Source: Colwellia sp. (GTDB lineage Bacteria; Pseudomonadota; Gammaproteobacteria; Enterobacterales; Alteromonadaceae). From it: a DNA stretch of 64,000 bases. Both the position numbers and the translations under genes were made by a program. Shown piece by piece: positions 50,163-60,894 of this stretch (position 1 is its first letter; the number at the start of each line of letters is the position of its first letter). Where the stretch lies: positions 122,917-186,916 of the forward strand of contig JABSOZ010000011.1 in the NCBI GenBank assembly GCA_013215295.1, written 5' to 3'. Under the pieces are notes generated by a model. The model saw only the letters and a list, made by a program, of their open reading frames with translations. It was not told the DNA's origin and did not search any database.

Positions 50163-50654
50163 TTAACTTCGCTCGTAAATACAGAAATCAAGGTCAAAAG
50201 CATTCTTTTCATTTGCACTTAATTTATCACTTTGAGTGAGCTGCCAATCTTTAACAGCATCATATTCAGGAAACTGCGTATCCCCTTCTATATTTGCTTT
50301 TATATGAGTAATGTATAGACGATTAGCAAAAGGTAAACAATGTGCGTAGATAGCGCCTCCACCAATCACCATAACTTCATCTACATCGCCAGCTAAGGTA
50401 AGTGCTTGTTCAATAGATGTAACACTATCTACACCATCAGCTTGGTAGTTTTCATCCCGTGAAATTACAATATTTTGTCTTCCCGGTAATGGTCGTCCAA
50501 TAGACTCATAGGTTTTACGTCCCATGATAATCGGCTTACCCAAGGTTGTTTTTTTAAAGTAGGCTAAATCAGCGGGTAAGTGCCAAGGCATGTCATTGTC
50601 TTTACCAATAACACGATCATCAGCATGTGCGACAATCATAGAAAGTATGGGCAT
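50163..50654 (-). CDS. folA: Dihydrofolate reductase
   Basis: 163 residues. It reduces dihydrofolate with NADPH. Motifs: SMIVAHADDRVIGKDNDMPWHLPADLA with the active-site acid Asp29, MGRKTYESIGRPLPGR, and VMVIGGGAIYA. Length matches the chromosomal bacterial type. It is next to apaH in E. coli; here the lptD-apaH block has been separated from it by amgK-murU-djlA. Confidence 0.96.
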   Translation of the reverse strand: MPILSMIVAHADDRVIGKDNDMPWHLPADLAYFKKTTLGKPIIMGRKTYESIGRPLPGRQNIVISRDENYQADGVDSVTSIEQALTLAGDVDEVMVIGGGAIYAHCLPFANRLYITHIKANIEGDTQFPEYDAVKDWQLTQSDKLSANEKNAFDLDFCIYERS

Positions 50655-50748
50655 GGGTATTTACTCAAGGTAACAAAATTGAAATTTAAAGTATTATACG
50701 TGAGAGGCAGTAGTTTAGGGATATAAATTAAACGAAAAATTCATAAAA

Positions 50749-50772
50749 AAAACCGGTCAATAGACCGGTTTT
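50749..50772 (-). terminator. Terminator of the first S9 peptidase gene
   Basis: AAAACCGGTC-TATT-GACCGGTTTT followed by a T run on the minus strand, separating it from folA. Confidence 0.9.
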
Positions 50773-50792
50773 AAACATTATTGCATGTGCTG

Positions 50793-52727
50793 CTATAAAT
50801 TTTTAGCTAAAAACTTTTCAAGCTTTTCATACATTTCAATTCTATTTTCAACTTTTCTGAAACCATGTCCTTCATTATTTTTAACTAACCACTCATAAGG
50901 TTTTTCTAAAGCCTCAAGGCGCTCTTTAAGTAAATTAGCGTGTTCCATAACTACGCGAACATCACGACGGCCATGAATGATGAAAACAGGTGCTTTAATG
51001 TTTTGAACATGATCAATTGGTGACATACTTTTCATAAGTTCTTCATCTTCAGGATCACCAATTTGAATTTTCAATACATCTTTCAGTGGCTCCCAAGTCG
51101 TTGGCATTGAAGTAAACAACAATCCTACGTCAGTAACACCTACAACATTCACACCACACTTATATAAATCAGGTGTAAACGTTAAGCCAGCCATTGTTGC
51201 ATAACCACCGTAACTTCCACCATAAATACAAACTCGGCTAGCATCTGCAACGCCAGTTTCGATAAAATGCTTCACAGTATCGGTGATATCGTTTTGCATT
51301 TCATGTCCCCACTTTCCACCATAACCTGCTTGCTCAAATTTACGTCCATATCCACCAGAACCCCGAAAATTAACTTGCACTACAGCATAACCACGACTTG
51401 CCAAAAACTGTGTGTCTGGGTTATATCCCCAACCATCACGAACGCCGAAAGGACCGCCGTGAGGGTTAATAATCAAAGGGATTTTTTTCCCATCGGTATT
51501 TTTAGGAATGGTAATATAGCCACGTAGCGTTAAGCCGTCACGACTCGTAAATTCGAAAGGTTTCATTGGAGATAGTTCTTTCTTATCAATTTTTGAAACT
51601 CGGTTACCGAATGGAATTATTTTCTTTTTTATCTCATCCCATAAATAATAAGTGCCTGGATCTGTATCGCTAGAAACAGTAATAACTCTTAATGTTTCAT
51701 CATCATTCATACTTGATGTTCTGACGATTTTTCCTTTAAAAATTTTGGTAAGTTGCTGACTAAACCTTTTCTCTTTTGCGTCAAAATAAAATTGTTCAGG
51801 AAAATCATCAGAATAACTAACGCCAATAATTTTTTGCTGTTTACGTGAAGTCATTAAATTAGTGACATCTACCTTGTCATGACCATAAAGCATTTCGCCC
51901 ATGACATCTGTTATAGGATCATATCTATAAATAGCCGCTTTATCTCGTCCTTTATTAGAAGAAACAAACATTTTTTTATTATCATAATCAAACATAATAG
52001 GCGTCATACGTTCATCTAATATATTAAATTCTCGTATAACTTTAAAATTTTCATCATCTTTTTCTTTATATAAAAATTTTCCTTTTAGCCCTTTAATCGC
52101 TACAGCCCCACGAACATCTCCATCATGATCTACTAACCAATCTTGAACATCACCAGGGTTTTTTGCTATCAACTCCATTGATGCATTTTTTTCTTGTCTA
52201 TGGTTCCACTTTCTATCCACTCTCATTTTATATAAATCAGCGTGTTTAACATAACGCTTATTGTACTGCACGATTATATGATCAGGATCTTTCGGTAAGG
52301 TATGCACAACCGTCGCCATTACGGCACTTCTTTTAGAGAAACTCGCTTTAACTAATTCGATAATTTTAGGTTTTTTTGCACGTGTTACACTATACAAACT
52401 TAACGCTTCTTGCCCATTTGTTTGATCGACTGTAAAGACGATTCTGTCATCACTGGCCCAAAAATAGTTGCCAACATTATATTTTCTGAAACCTGTTAAC
52501 ACACTCATTTTTTCACGATTTTCTGTTTCTAAAATAACTATATTTAATCGGTCATGAACAGGCATTAACATTGCCATATACTTACCACTTGGAGATAATG
52601 TAACAGCGGTGTAGTCTGGTAAACTAAAAAAGTCAGTAGCAGAAGGTAATCCTTTATTAAACGCTAAAGAATTAAAACTGACTAACAGTATTGCGCATAA
52701 CATCAATACATGATTAATTTTTCTCAT
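50793..52727 (-). CDS. Exported S9-family (prolyl oligopeptidase-type) peptidase
   Basis: 644 residues from the ATG at 52727, which has an AGGACC RBS and yields a signal peptide (HVLMLCAILLVSFNSLAF, cleavage ~22). A beta-propeller (~35-390) is followed by the alpha/beta-hydrolase domain with Ser in CIYGGSYGGYATMA, Asp in HGRRDVRVVMEH and His in NNEGHGFRKVE. S9C-type enzymes release dipeptides or acylated residues from peptides; the substrate here is unknown. It shares length and layout with the enzyme at 58778-60712. It lies divergent from an ECF sigma gene across an AT-rich 329-bp gap. Confidence 0.9.
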   Translation of the reverse strand: MRKINHVLMLCAILLVSFNSLAFNKGLPSATDFFSLPDYTAVTLSPSGKYMAMLMPVHDRLNIVILETENREKMSVLTGFRKYNVGNYFWASDDRIVFTVDQTNGQEALSLYSVTRAKKPKIIELVKASFSKRSAVMATVVHTLPKDPDHIIVQYNKRYVKHADLYKMRVDRKWNHRQEKNASMELIAKNPGDVQDWLVDHDGDVRGAVAIKGLKGKFLYKEKDDENFKVIREFNILDERMTPIMFDYDNKKMFVSSNKGRDKAAIYRYDPITDVMGEMLYGHDKVDVTNLMTSRKQQKIIGVSYSDDFPEQFYFDAKEKRFSQQLTKIFKGKIVRTSSMNDDETLRVITVSSDTDPGTYYLWDEIKKKIIPFGNRVSKIDKKELSPMKPFEFTSRDGLTLRGYITIPKNTDGKKIPLIINPHGGPFGVRDGWGYNPDTQFLASRGYAVVQVNFRGSGGYGRKFEQAGYGGKWGHEMQNDITDTVKHFIETGVADASRVCIYGGSYGGYATMAGLTFTPDLYKCGVNVVGVTDVGLLFTSMPTTWEPLKDVLKIQIGDPEDEELMKSMSPIDHVQNIKAPVFIIHGRRDVRVVMEHANLLKERLEALEKPYEWLVKNNEGHGFRKVENRIEMYEKLEKFLAKNL

Positions 52728-53056
52728 AAAATGGTCCTTTTTATTTTTTTGTTTTTCAATATACAAATTAACAAGTACACGTTAAATGAATAACAAAAAT
52801 AAATCTAGAAAATCACAATAAAATATAATCCAAATTTATACATTTATGTCACACATTGTAAACAAAACACTTTGGTGCATATAAATCCCTCCATCATAAA
52901 ACTAAATATATAAAAAATTATACTTTTTTTTGTGACTATTCCACTGGATCTGCGAATCATTAGGTAATCAAATAAATTATTCCTAATATTGGAGAAAAAA
53001 TGTTTATTAATCCAAAAACAATGGATAAAATCCAATCAATAAATTAGGGAGATAAA
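52728..53056. other. AT-rich divergent promoter region of the S9 peptidase and ECF sigma genes
   Basis: 329 bp, very AT-rich. A run of short open frames on the minus strand has no RBS. No hairpin or gene is supportable; the divergent promoters must lie here. Confidence 0.4.
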
Positions 53057-53554
53057 ATGAATAAAACAAAAGAAATCGAATTCTCTCAACTAATGAATCA
53101 GCATAAAGGCATTATTTATAAAGTAGTTAACTCATATTGTCAGCATCAAGATGATCGCCAAGACTTAGCCCAAGAGATTTTAACGGCTATGTGGCTTGCC
53201 ATTGATAAGTTCAACAATGAATTCAAATTCTCTACCTGGATGTATCGAATAGCATTGAACGTTGCTATTTCTTATTACCGAAAAGATAGCAAACGACAAG
53301 ATAAGCCCAGTGTAGATGAAGAACAACTTATTAACATTGCAGATTTAACTACCGAAGAAGATAAAAGCGAAGAAATCAAACAATTGTATCGCTTTATTGG
53401 ACAGCTCGACAAATTGAATAGAGCCATTATGATCCTTTATTTAGAAAGTGAATCTTATGAAAGCATTGCTAATAGTTTAGGGCTTAGCAGAACCAATGTA
53501 GCAACAAGAATTGGCCGTATCAAAGCAACATTAGCCGAACAATTTCAAGACTAG
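53057..53554 (+). CDS. ECF RNA polymerase sigma factor
   Basis: 165 residues. Region 2 is clear (YKVVNSYCQHQDDRQDLAQEI; FKFSTWMYRIALNVAISYYR) and so is region 4 (LNRAIMILYLESESYESIANSLGLSRTNVATRIGRIK, a helix-turn-helix). The -35 and -10 contacts are intact. A good RBS (GGGAGAT) precedes the ATG. A four-helix membrane protein follows 10 bp downstream and is probably its regulator. The likely targets are this operon and possibly the divergent S9 peptidase (inference). Confidence 0.9.
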   Translation: MNKTKEIEFSQLMNQHKGIIYKVVNSYCQHQDDRQDLAQEILTAMWLAIDKFNNEFKFSTWMYRIALNVAISYYRKDSKRQDKPSVDEEQLINIADLTTEEDKSEEIKQLYRFIGQLDKLNRAIMILYLESESYESIANSLGLSRTNVATRIGRIKATLAEQFQD

Positions 53555-53564
53555 GAGTATTAAT

Positions 53565-54218
53565 ATGAACTTAGAAAACTTAAAAAACATTTGGGAAAAA
53601 CAAGAGGATGTTTCAAATGCTTCAATTGAAATTAACCAGCCATTATTATTTTCTCTTGAAGTAAATCAGCAAATAGAAAAACTTCGAAATATGAAAATTG
53701 CCCGTATTGCTGAAAGTGCATTTTTTTTCGTGATCATTGTCTCATTGTGGCAGTATATCGTCAGTGACTTTGCTTTTTCAGCACCGACAATATCTGCAAT
53801 GATATTAAATGTTTTTGCTATTATTGGTTTTGCAGGAAATATTGGGCAATTAGTGTTGATAACACAATTAGATTTTTCATCACCCGTCAAAGATTTACAG
53901 CGAAATATGTACCGTGTGTTTTCACATAAATTACAGGTAACACGGTTAGTCCTTTTATCAGTCCCCCTTTATATGGCTTATACATTTCTGGGTTTTGATG
54001 TGTTATTCAGTGTCGATTTATACCAATATTTAAGTGAAGATATGCTTGTGTTTTATGCCGTATCAACAGCCATTTTATTTCTTATTACTGCTTGGGCATT
54101 ATCACAGTTAACCTACAAAAATATCACTACTCCTTGGGTGAAATGGACAATAGGTTATATTGTAGGTGAACAGTTAATTGATATGGCTGAGTTCTTAAGC
54201 AATGCTGAAACAACTTAA
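53565..54218 (+). CDS. Four-helix membrane protein, likely partner of the ECF sigma factor
   Basis: 217 residues. A short cytoplasmic N-terminus (NLENLKNIWEKQEDVS and INQPLLFSLEVNQQIEKLRN) is followed by four hydrophobic helices (~50-68, ~76-100, ~125-147, ~158-180). It is not a classical zinc-binding anti-sigma. The LKxIWxxQE...INxxLL opening recalls membrane proteins that commonly follow ECF sigma genes, so an anti-sigma role is plausible. It begins 10 bp after the sigma gene with a GGAGT RBS. Confidence 0.65.
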   Translation: MNLENLKNIWEKQEDVSNASIEINQPLLFSLEVNQQIEKLRNMKIARIAESAFFFVIIVSLWQYIVSDFAFSAPTISAMILNVFAIIGFAGNIGQLVLITQLDFSSPVKDLQRNMYRVFSHKLQVTRLVLLSVPLYMAYTFLGFDVLFSVDLYQYLSEDMLVFYAVSTAILFLITAWALSQLTYKNITTPWVKWTIGYIVGEQLIDMAEFLSNAETT

Positions 54219-54288
54219 CAGCGTATTTTTTCAATAAACGATAAGACCTACTTACAGCCTGAAAGAATAAATAGAAGGTTAAACGGAT

Positions 54289-54747
54289 ATGCAACTAATT
54301 CAACCGATGGAAACTCATCTTATTGAAATGATGAGTTGGTTTACCAATGAACAAGAACTTATGGATTGGTCAGGGCCAAACTTTAGGTATCCATTCGATC
54401 TATCGTCGTTCGTGGATGACCTAAAGCTAGGTACATTGCATTCATTTTCACTTGTTTCCAATGAATCTGATTTTTTAGCTTTTGGACAATATTATCAACG
54501 CTTGGGGAAATGTCATTTGGGTAGGTTAATCGTCAATCCAAACTTTCGAGGTAACGGCATAGCCGCAGAACTTATGCAACAAATAGGCAAGTTAGGTCTC
54601 AATGATTTAGCGGTAAAAGAATGTTCATTATTTGTATTAAAGCATAACACCCGCGCCATAAGATCCTATGAGAAGTTTGGCTTTTCGGTTGTTAACTATC
54701 CACAAGAGATGCCATTAGAAAATTGTTGGTATATGGTTAAGGCATAA
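54289..54747 (+). CDS. GNAT-family N-acetyltransferase
   Basis: 152 residues with the GNAT fold. The acetyl-CoA loop is seen in LGRLIVNPNFRGNGIAAELMQ (Q/RxxGxG/A form RGNGIA) and the later strand in CSLFVLKHNTRAIRSYEKFGF. The substrate is unknown; the size fits small-molecule or protein N-terminal acetyltransferases such as the RimI group. It is 70 bp after the sigma-partner gene and may be a separate transcript. Confidence 0.85.
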   Translation: MQLIQPMETHLIEMMSWFTNEQELMDWSGPNFRYPFDLSSFVDDLKLGTLHSFSLVSNESDFLAFGQYYQRLGKCHLGRLIVNPNFRGNGIAAELMQQIGKLGLNDLAVKECSLFVLKHNTRAIRSYEKFGFSVVNYPQEMPLENCWYMVKA

Positions 54748-54801
54748 ACTTATAGACTAATTTTAAATGATATAAAGTAAAATTAAATTTTTACTATAAA
54801 A

Positions 54802-54830
54802 AAAGCTCAAGTAAATAATACTTGAGCTTT
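54802..54830. terminator. Terminator between the GNAT gene and obgE
   Basis: AAAGCTCAAG, 9-nt loop, CTTGAGCTTT; T run on the minus strand favours obgE termination, with partial function for the GNAT gene. Confidence 0.82.
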
Positions 54831-54856
54831 CTTAAACTAATCATGTTAATTAGTGA

Positions 54857-56041
<1,185 letters not shown>

Positions 56042-56108
56042 CTATTGTCTTATTATAAGTTATTTTTCACACTTACCAAAACAAAGTTATTTTTTATACA
56101 AAATTAAT

Positions 56109-56263
56109 ACCGTTTGGGTAATTAAGTTTACTTAATTCATTAAGAATAAATTTTCAAGAACAAGGTGCTTGATTGAGCAATAGCTGGCTATTGGGATTGA
56201 AAGCAACAAAATTATTGGATATTTAAGCTATTTGAAAATGCTCACTTAGTTAGTGCAATTGGT
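56109..56263. repeat. MITE-like intergenic element between rpmA and obgE
   Basis: A ~155-bp non-coding stretch bounded by imperfect inverted ends: ACCGTTTGGGTAATTAAG at the left and, read in reverse complement, ACCAATTGCACTAACTAAG at the right. Inside is a near-palindrome CAATAGC-TG-GCTATTG (56177-56192). It fits a short dispersed element with no coding capacity, inserted between obgE and rpmA. The call rests on this one copy. Confidence 0.4.
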
Positions 56264-56297
56264 AAAAGATACTTTTTTGAATGAGTACCAAAAAAAA

Positions 56298-56317
56298 ACC
56301 CTGCTTAAAGGCAGGGT
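56298..56317 (-). terminator. Terminator of the rplU-rpmA operon
   Basis: ACCCTGC-CTTTAA-GCAGGGT followed by a T run on the minus strand, just after the rpmA stop. Confidence 0.9.
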
Positions 56318-56341
56318 CTTTATTAAGTTTGAGTAAAGTGA

Positions 56342-56596
56342 CTAAGCAACGATACTTACAAACTTACGGCTTTTAGGACCTTTAACATCAAATTGTACTT
56401 TACCATCTGTTAAAGCAAATAATGTGTGGTCTTTACCAATACCCATGTTTGTTCCAGCGTGGAATTTAGTACCACGTTGACGAACAATAATGTTTCCAGC
56501 TAATACAGCTTCGCCACCAAAACGCTTAACACCAAGGCGTTTAGCTTCTGAATCGCGACCATTTCGTGTACTACCTGCAGCTTTCTTATGTGCCAT
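56342..56596 (-). CDS. rpmA: 50S ribosomal protein L27
   Basis: 84 residues, starting [20 protein letters not shown] without the N-terminal processing extension seen in Firmicutes. It sits at the peptidyl-transferase centre. 17 bp after rplU. Confidence 0.98.
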   Translation of the reverse strand: MAHKKAAGSTRNGRDSEAKRLGVKRFGGEAVLAGNIIVRQRGTKFHAGTNMGIGKDHTLFALTDGKVQFDVKGPKSRKFVSIVA

Positions 56597-56612
56597 TTTA
56601 AATCGCTCCTAA

Positions 56613-56924
56613 TTAGCCGTTAATGCCAGTAATTTTCACTTCAGTGAACCATTGACGATGGCCCGCTTCTTTACGTGAATGCTTACGACGTTTAAATTTA
56701 ACAATTTTAACTTTATCAGCGCGGCCTTGATTTACAATCTCAGCTACTACTTTGCTACCGGCAATGTAAGGCGCGCCTACATTAACTTCTTCGCCGTCAG
56801 CGATCATTAAAACGTTATCGAATTCTACTGTTGCACCAATTTCAAGCTCAAGCTTTTCAAGGCGAACTGTTTGTCCTTCAGTTACGCGGTGTTGTTTACC
56901 GCCACTTTGGAATACAGCGTACAT
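56613..56924 (-). CDS. rplU: 50S ribosomal protein L21
   Basis: 103 residues from ATG 56924 ([20 protein letters not shown]), the family start; the open frame runs seven codons further upstream to a less likely start at 56945. A close RBS (GGAGT) supports 56924. First gene of the rplU-rpmA operon, divergent from ispB as in E. coli. Confidence 0.97.
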   Translation of the reverse strand: MYAVFQSGGKQHRVTEGQTVRLEKLELEIGATVEFDNVLMIADGEEVNVGAPYIAGSKVVAEIVNQGRADKVKIVKFKRRKHSRKEAGHRQWFTEVKITGING

Positions 56925-57151
56925 ACCTACTCCGTAAAGCGTCATTTTATTTAGACGCTAAATTTAAAAATATAGGGCGCGAATTCTACGCGAAGATTTT
57001 TGTTCAGGCAAGTCTAATTCACATCTATTTCCAAATATTTTTTTTATAATTAAACTAATACGCTACAGCCCTTTATTGCTAAATAATTTCGTGTAAACTC
57101 ATGCCTCATAAAATATCTTCAACATAACAATAAAGGTAGCTGTAGCTTTCT

Positions 57152-58123
57152 ATGGATATCAAAAACATACAAGCCCTCACTCAAAACGATATGACTGCGG
57201 TAAATGACCTTATTTATTCGCAAATAAATTCCGATGTAGCGTTAATCAATCAACTCGGTGTTTATATTGTAAATGCAGGCGGAAAACGCATGCGCCCCAT
57301 GTTAACTGTTCTAGCCGCACGTGCTTTCGATTATCAAGGCGAAGAACACATTTCTATTGCCGCAATTATTGAATTTATTCACACAGCTACTTTATTACAT
57401 GATGATGTAGTAGATGAATCAAATATGCGTCGTGGCCGTGAAACGGCTAATGCATTATTTGGTAATAGTGCTAGCGTGCTTGTAGGTGATTTCCTCTATA
57501 CCCGTTCTTTTCAGATGATGACCAAACTGGGTAACATGAAAATAATGGATATTTTATCTGATGCGACAAATATTGTCGCTGAAGGTGAAGTATTACAGTT
57601 AATGAATTGTAATGACCCAGACACTACTGAAGAAAGTTATCTTGAAGTAATTTACTGTAAAACTGCAAAACTATTTGAAGCAGCCACCCGCTTGGCTGCC
57701 GTTATTGCTGGGCAAGATGAAGTCATTGAAAAAGCCATGCAAGAATATGGTAAATATTTAGGCACGGCTTTCCAGTTAGTTGACGATATTATGGATTACA
57801 CCGCTGATGCAAAAGCGATGGGGAAAAACATCGGTGATGATTTAGCTGAAGGTAAACCTACCTTGCCATTACTGTACGCTATGCAGCATGGTAATGAACA
57901 ACAAACAAAATTAATAAGAGATGCCATCGAGCACTGCAATGGAATGGACCATTTAGACGAAATACTGGCTGCAATGAAAGAAACAGGCTCTTTAGTGTAT
58001 ACACAAAAGAAAGCCGAACAAGAGGCTGACAAAGCCATTAACGCTTTAAACGTTTTACCTGAGTCAGAACACAAGCAAGCATTAATTAGTCTTGCTCATA
58101 TTGCTGCAAATAGAACGGTGTAA
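57152..58123 (+). CDS. ispB: Octaprenyl (polyprenyl) diphosphate synthase
   Basis: 323 residues. It makes the side chain of ubiquinone and menaquinone. Both aspartate-rich motifs are present: LLHDDVVDESNMRRGRETAN and LVDDIMDY, with GGKRMRP near the N-terminus. Divergent from rplU; a PqiA-like gene follows 2 bp downstream. Confidence 0.95.
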   Translation: MDIKNIQALTQNDMTAVNDLIYSQINSDVALINQLGVYIVNAGGKRMRPMLTVLAARAFDYQGEEHISIAAIIEFIHTATLLHDDVVDESNMRRGRETANALFGNSASVLVGDFLYTRSFQMMTKLGNMKIMDILSDATNIVAEGEVLQLMNCNDPDTTEESYLEVIYCKTAKLFEAATRLAAVIAGQDEVIEKAMQEYGKYLGTAFQLVDDIMDYTADAKAMGKNIGDDLAEGKPTLPLLYAMQHGNEQQTKLIRDAIEHCNGMDHLDEILAAMKETGSLVYTQKKAEQEADKAINALNVLPESEHKQALISLAHIAANRTV

Positions 58124-58125
58124 TT

Positions 58126-58701
58126 ATGAAGACCCATCTTGGTTTTTTCTTTAATTTAATCGCTATATTGTTATTTATTCCGGGCATTTTCCTGCCAATG
58201 TTTTTTTTACAAATGGATGTTAACGCCAATATTAGTGGACCTGCACTTACCTCTGAATTGATAAACAAAGAACTTTCGTTATTAACCACCATTGAAGAGT
58301 TATGGCAAAACGATCGTTTATTAGTGTCAGGATTAATTTTTATCTTTTCAATCTGTATTCCATTACTAAAAGCATGTTTAGTTGCTTGGTCCTATTTTAA
58401 AAGAAATACGCAGATAGAAAGAAAGATCATCAACTTTGTTGGTGCTATCGGTAAATGGTCAATGGCTGACGTTTTTGTGGTGGCAATATTTCTAGCGGTG
58501 TTATCGACTAATCATGCGGAAACGGCCAACCAACAAACATTAAGTATTATGGGCTTTAAACTCAATATAATGATCAGCAGTGAAACGTTATCTTCTGTGG
58601 GACATGGGTTTTATTTCTTTACTGCCTATTGTTTACTTTCGTTGATAGGTACACAGTTAAGCCAAAGTGGCCTGAAGAAAAAATCTAGTTTAAACGATTA
58701 G
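58126..58701 (+). CDS. PqiA-family inner-membrane protein, single-domain form
   Basis: 191 residues with four hydrophobic helices (~8-27, ~62-87, ~106-125, ~155-175). The WSMADVFVVAIFLAVLST stretch is typical of the PqiA/YebS transmembrane domain. It is about half the length of PqiA and lacks the zinc-ribbon cysteines, so it is a single-unit form. PqiA proteins work with MCE proteins in envelope lipid transport. It starts 2 bp after ispB, so it should be cotranscribed with it. Confidence 0.75.
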   Translation: MKTHLGFFFNLIAILLFIPGIFLPMFFLQMDVNANISGPALTSELINKELSLLTTIEELWQNDRLLVSGLIFIFSICIPLLKACLVAWSYFKRNTQIERKIINFVGAIGKWSMADVFVVAIFLAVLSTNHAETANQQTLSIMGFKLNIMISSETLSSVGHGFYFFTAYCLLSLIGTQLSQSGLKKKSSLND

Positions 58702-58728
58702 AACCTTCAATTATTTACATAAAGATCT

Positions 58729-58768
58729 GTTAACCCGCTTTTCAAATATGTGTAAAAAGCGGGTTAAC
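58729..58768. terminator. 14-bp inverted repeat between convergent genes
   Basis: GTTAACCCGCTTTT (58729-58742) pairs perfectly with AAAAGCGGGTTAAC (58755-58768) across a 12-nt loop. No T run follows, so it may end or protect both transcripts rather than act as a simple terminator. Confidence 0.5.
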
Positions 58769-58777
58769 ACACTCAAA

Positions 58778-60712
58778 TTAATCCGCGCCAATGTTTTTTT
58801 GTAAAAAGGCTTCTAAGGACGTTAATACTTTCATACGGTGAGCCTCGATCTCCATATAATGATTCCCATTTTCTAGTTCAATATATTCGACTTCTTTTTT
58901 ATAATCTTTCAACTCTTCATACATGTCTCGGCTATGCCTGACATCTACAACACGATCTTTATCACCATGGATTAATAACACGGGAATATTAATGTCCTTA
59001 GCAAAATTAACAGGGGAGTTTTGTTCAAGTACGTCAGAATCAGTTCCAAATTGTTTTTTTACGATTTCATTATTAGTAAATCGTCTGGCTTTGGAAACAA
59101 TAAGCTCTAAATCTGAAACGCCTGCGAAGCTTGCTGCACATTTAAAGACATCTTGTTGTTTCACAGCAGCCATTAAAGCAGCATAACCACCATAACTTCC
59201 ACCAAGAATACAGACTTTATTTTTATCTATGTCATACTCTTTTAGCATCCATTGTGCGGCATCAGCAAGGTCATCTTGCATTGCACCACCCCATTTTTGC
59301 ACCGCTTCCATTTCAAACTTAAAACCGTAACCCGATGAACCTCGAAAATTTGGCTCTATAACGGTATAGCCTCTACTGGCAAAAAATTCAGTGAACCAAT
59401 CAAAACCTGCATAGTTTCTTGCCATAGGTCCACCGTGGGGTAGAACTATTGCAGCTCTCGTATTTCTTACATTTGAATGGGGTAACGTAATGTATCCTTC
59501 AATTGAAACACCATCTCTCGCTTTGTATGAAATTTTATTTTTCCCTGATAATTTTTGTTGATAAAGCAATGGGTACTGCTCTAAAACAAAGGTCAAATCA
59601 TTAATATCTCGGTCGCCAAAATAATAAGCACCGGGAGACTGACCACTACTTGTATACAGAATATATTTTCGCTCGTCAGCACTGAAACTAGATACATTGT
59701 TATAAGCGTCAGGCAATGCTTTATTTAGTGCTTTTTGGAATGCGCCATAGTCAGGGTCAAAAAATACTTTAGCATTGTCAGCTTCGCCATGATAAACGCC
59801 AATAACGTCATTTGTTTTTTTAGAATATATTAACGAACCTTCCACATCATATAGAGGATCATGAAAAATCAACTCTCTTGGTAAATCAGCTTTTGAAACA
59901 TCAACTTTAAAAATGGCATATCGGCCTTCATAATCAGCACGAATATAAAGTTCATTAGGGTTCAATGCGAAACCTAAGGGTGAAATATCCGGAGCGTCAA
60001 AGATTTCATATTCCCAAATATTGCGCCATTCCTCTTTTTTAGTATCAAATAACCGATAAAATATTCTGGTTTCATCCCGGCCAAAACCTAACCTAAGGTT
60101 ATGCTGTCGGTCAGTCATCCAATTATAAATATAACTCTTACCTTTATAGATACGTTGTCTTTTACGATTATTCGTTAGGTTTATTTTGTAGACATCCGGC
60201 TTATTCGCAATGTTTAAATCCAGCCCCATTAAAATATGGTTAGGATCATCAGGTAACATATCAATAATATTGTTTTGAAATTGCGGAGACCTGTCACCTT
60301 TCCTTAACTTAAATACTGAATCAAAACCTTCCGTACCATCAACCTTAACTTTAATTAACCTTGCTTCTGTATATTTTACCGACCTTTTTTGAACAGGGTA
60401 GTCAGCACTCACCAGTAAAAGGTCGTTATTGGCCCAAAGATACCAACCTATTTTAAATTTTTGATTATCAGTTCTAACAAGATATTTTGTTGTAGACTTT
60501 GCTAAATCGGTCACACCAATCATGGTATTCCCAGCAATATTACTGATAAAAGCGACTTTATTGCCATCAGGAGACAATTTAACTTGCTGTGTTCCAGGCA
60601 ACTTTCCAAACGCTGCAATAGGTAAAACCTCAGCATTTACCTTAACCGTCAAAAAGAAAAAAATGAAAGATGAAAAACAAATAGAAATGAATGTTTTGGT
60701 TAAGCGGGGCAT
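58778..60712 (-). CDS. Exported S9-family peptidase (second copy)
   Basis: 644 residues with a signal peptide (FISICFSSFIFFFLTVKVNA, cleavage ~27) and a strong RBS (GAGGTAAGG). A beta-propeller is followed by a prolyl-oligopeptidase domain: Ser in CILGGSYGGYAALMA, Asp in HGDKDRVVDVRHS, His in ENGNHYMEIE. It is a paralogue of the enzyme at 50793-52727 with the same length and order. Likely a periplasmic oligopeptidase; monocistronic. Confidence 0.9.
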   Translation of the reverse strand: MPRLTKTFISICFSSFIFFFLTVKVNAEVLPIAAFGKLPGTQQVKLSPDGNKVAFISNIAGNTMIGVTDLAKSTTKYLVRTDNQKFKIGWYLWANNDLLLVSADYPVQKRSVKYTEARLIKVKVDGTEGFDSVFKLRKGDRSPQFQNNIIDMLPDDPNHILMGLDLNIANKPDVYKINLTNNRKRQRIYKGKSYIYNWMTDRQHNLRLGFGRDETRIFYRLFDTKKEEWRNIWEYEIFDAPDISPLGFALNPNELYIRADYEGRYAIFKVDVSKADLPRELIFHDPLYDVEGSLIYSKKTNDVIGVYHGEADNAKVFFDPDYGAFQKALNKALPDAYNNVSSFSADERKYILYTSSGQSPGAYYFGDRDINDLTFVLEQYPLLYQQKLSGKNKISYKARDGVSIEGYITLPHSNVRNTRAAIVLPHGGPMARNYAGFDWFTEFFASRGYTVIEPNFRGSSGYGFKFEMEAVQKWGGAMQDDLADAAQWMLKEYDIDKNKVCILGGSYGGYAALMAAVKQQDVFKCAASFAGVSDLELIVSKARRFTNNEIVKKQFGTDSDVLEQNSPVNFAKDINIPVLLIHGDKDRVVDVRHSRDMYEELKDYKKEVEYIELENGNHYMEIEAHRMKVLTSLEAFLQKNIGAD

Positions 60713-60842
60713 CCTTACCTCTAAGTAAAATTGATTTTATTTATATGAATTTATTTGTACATTAAGCGTGACATAAAATAAAGTCATTACTTAGTGTTTT
60801 TTCTTAAAAATTAACCATTTATTTATTTTTGACATAAAAAAA

Positions 60843-60865
60843 CCGCTACTTGTTAAAAGTAGCGG
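60843..60865 (-). terminator. Terminator of mdh
   Basis: CCGCTACTT, 5-nt loop, AAGTAGCGG with a T run on the minus strand, 30 bp after the mdh stop. Confidence 0.9.
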
Positions 60866-60894
60866 CTTGATATCGATCGAAACATTCAACAAAA

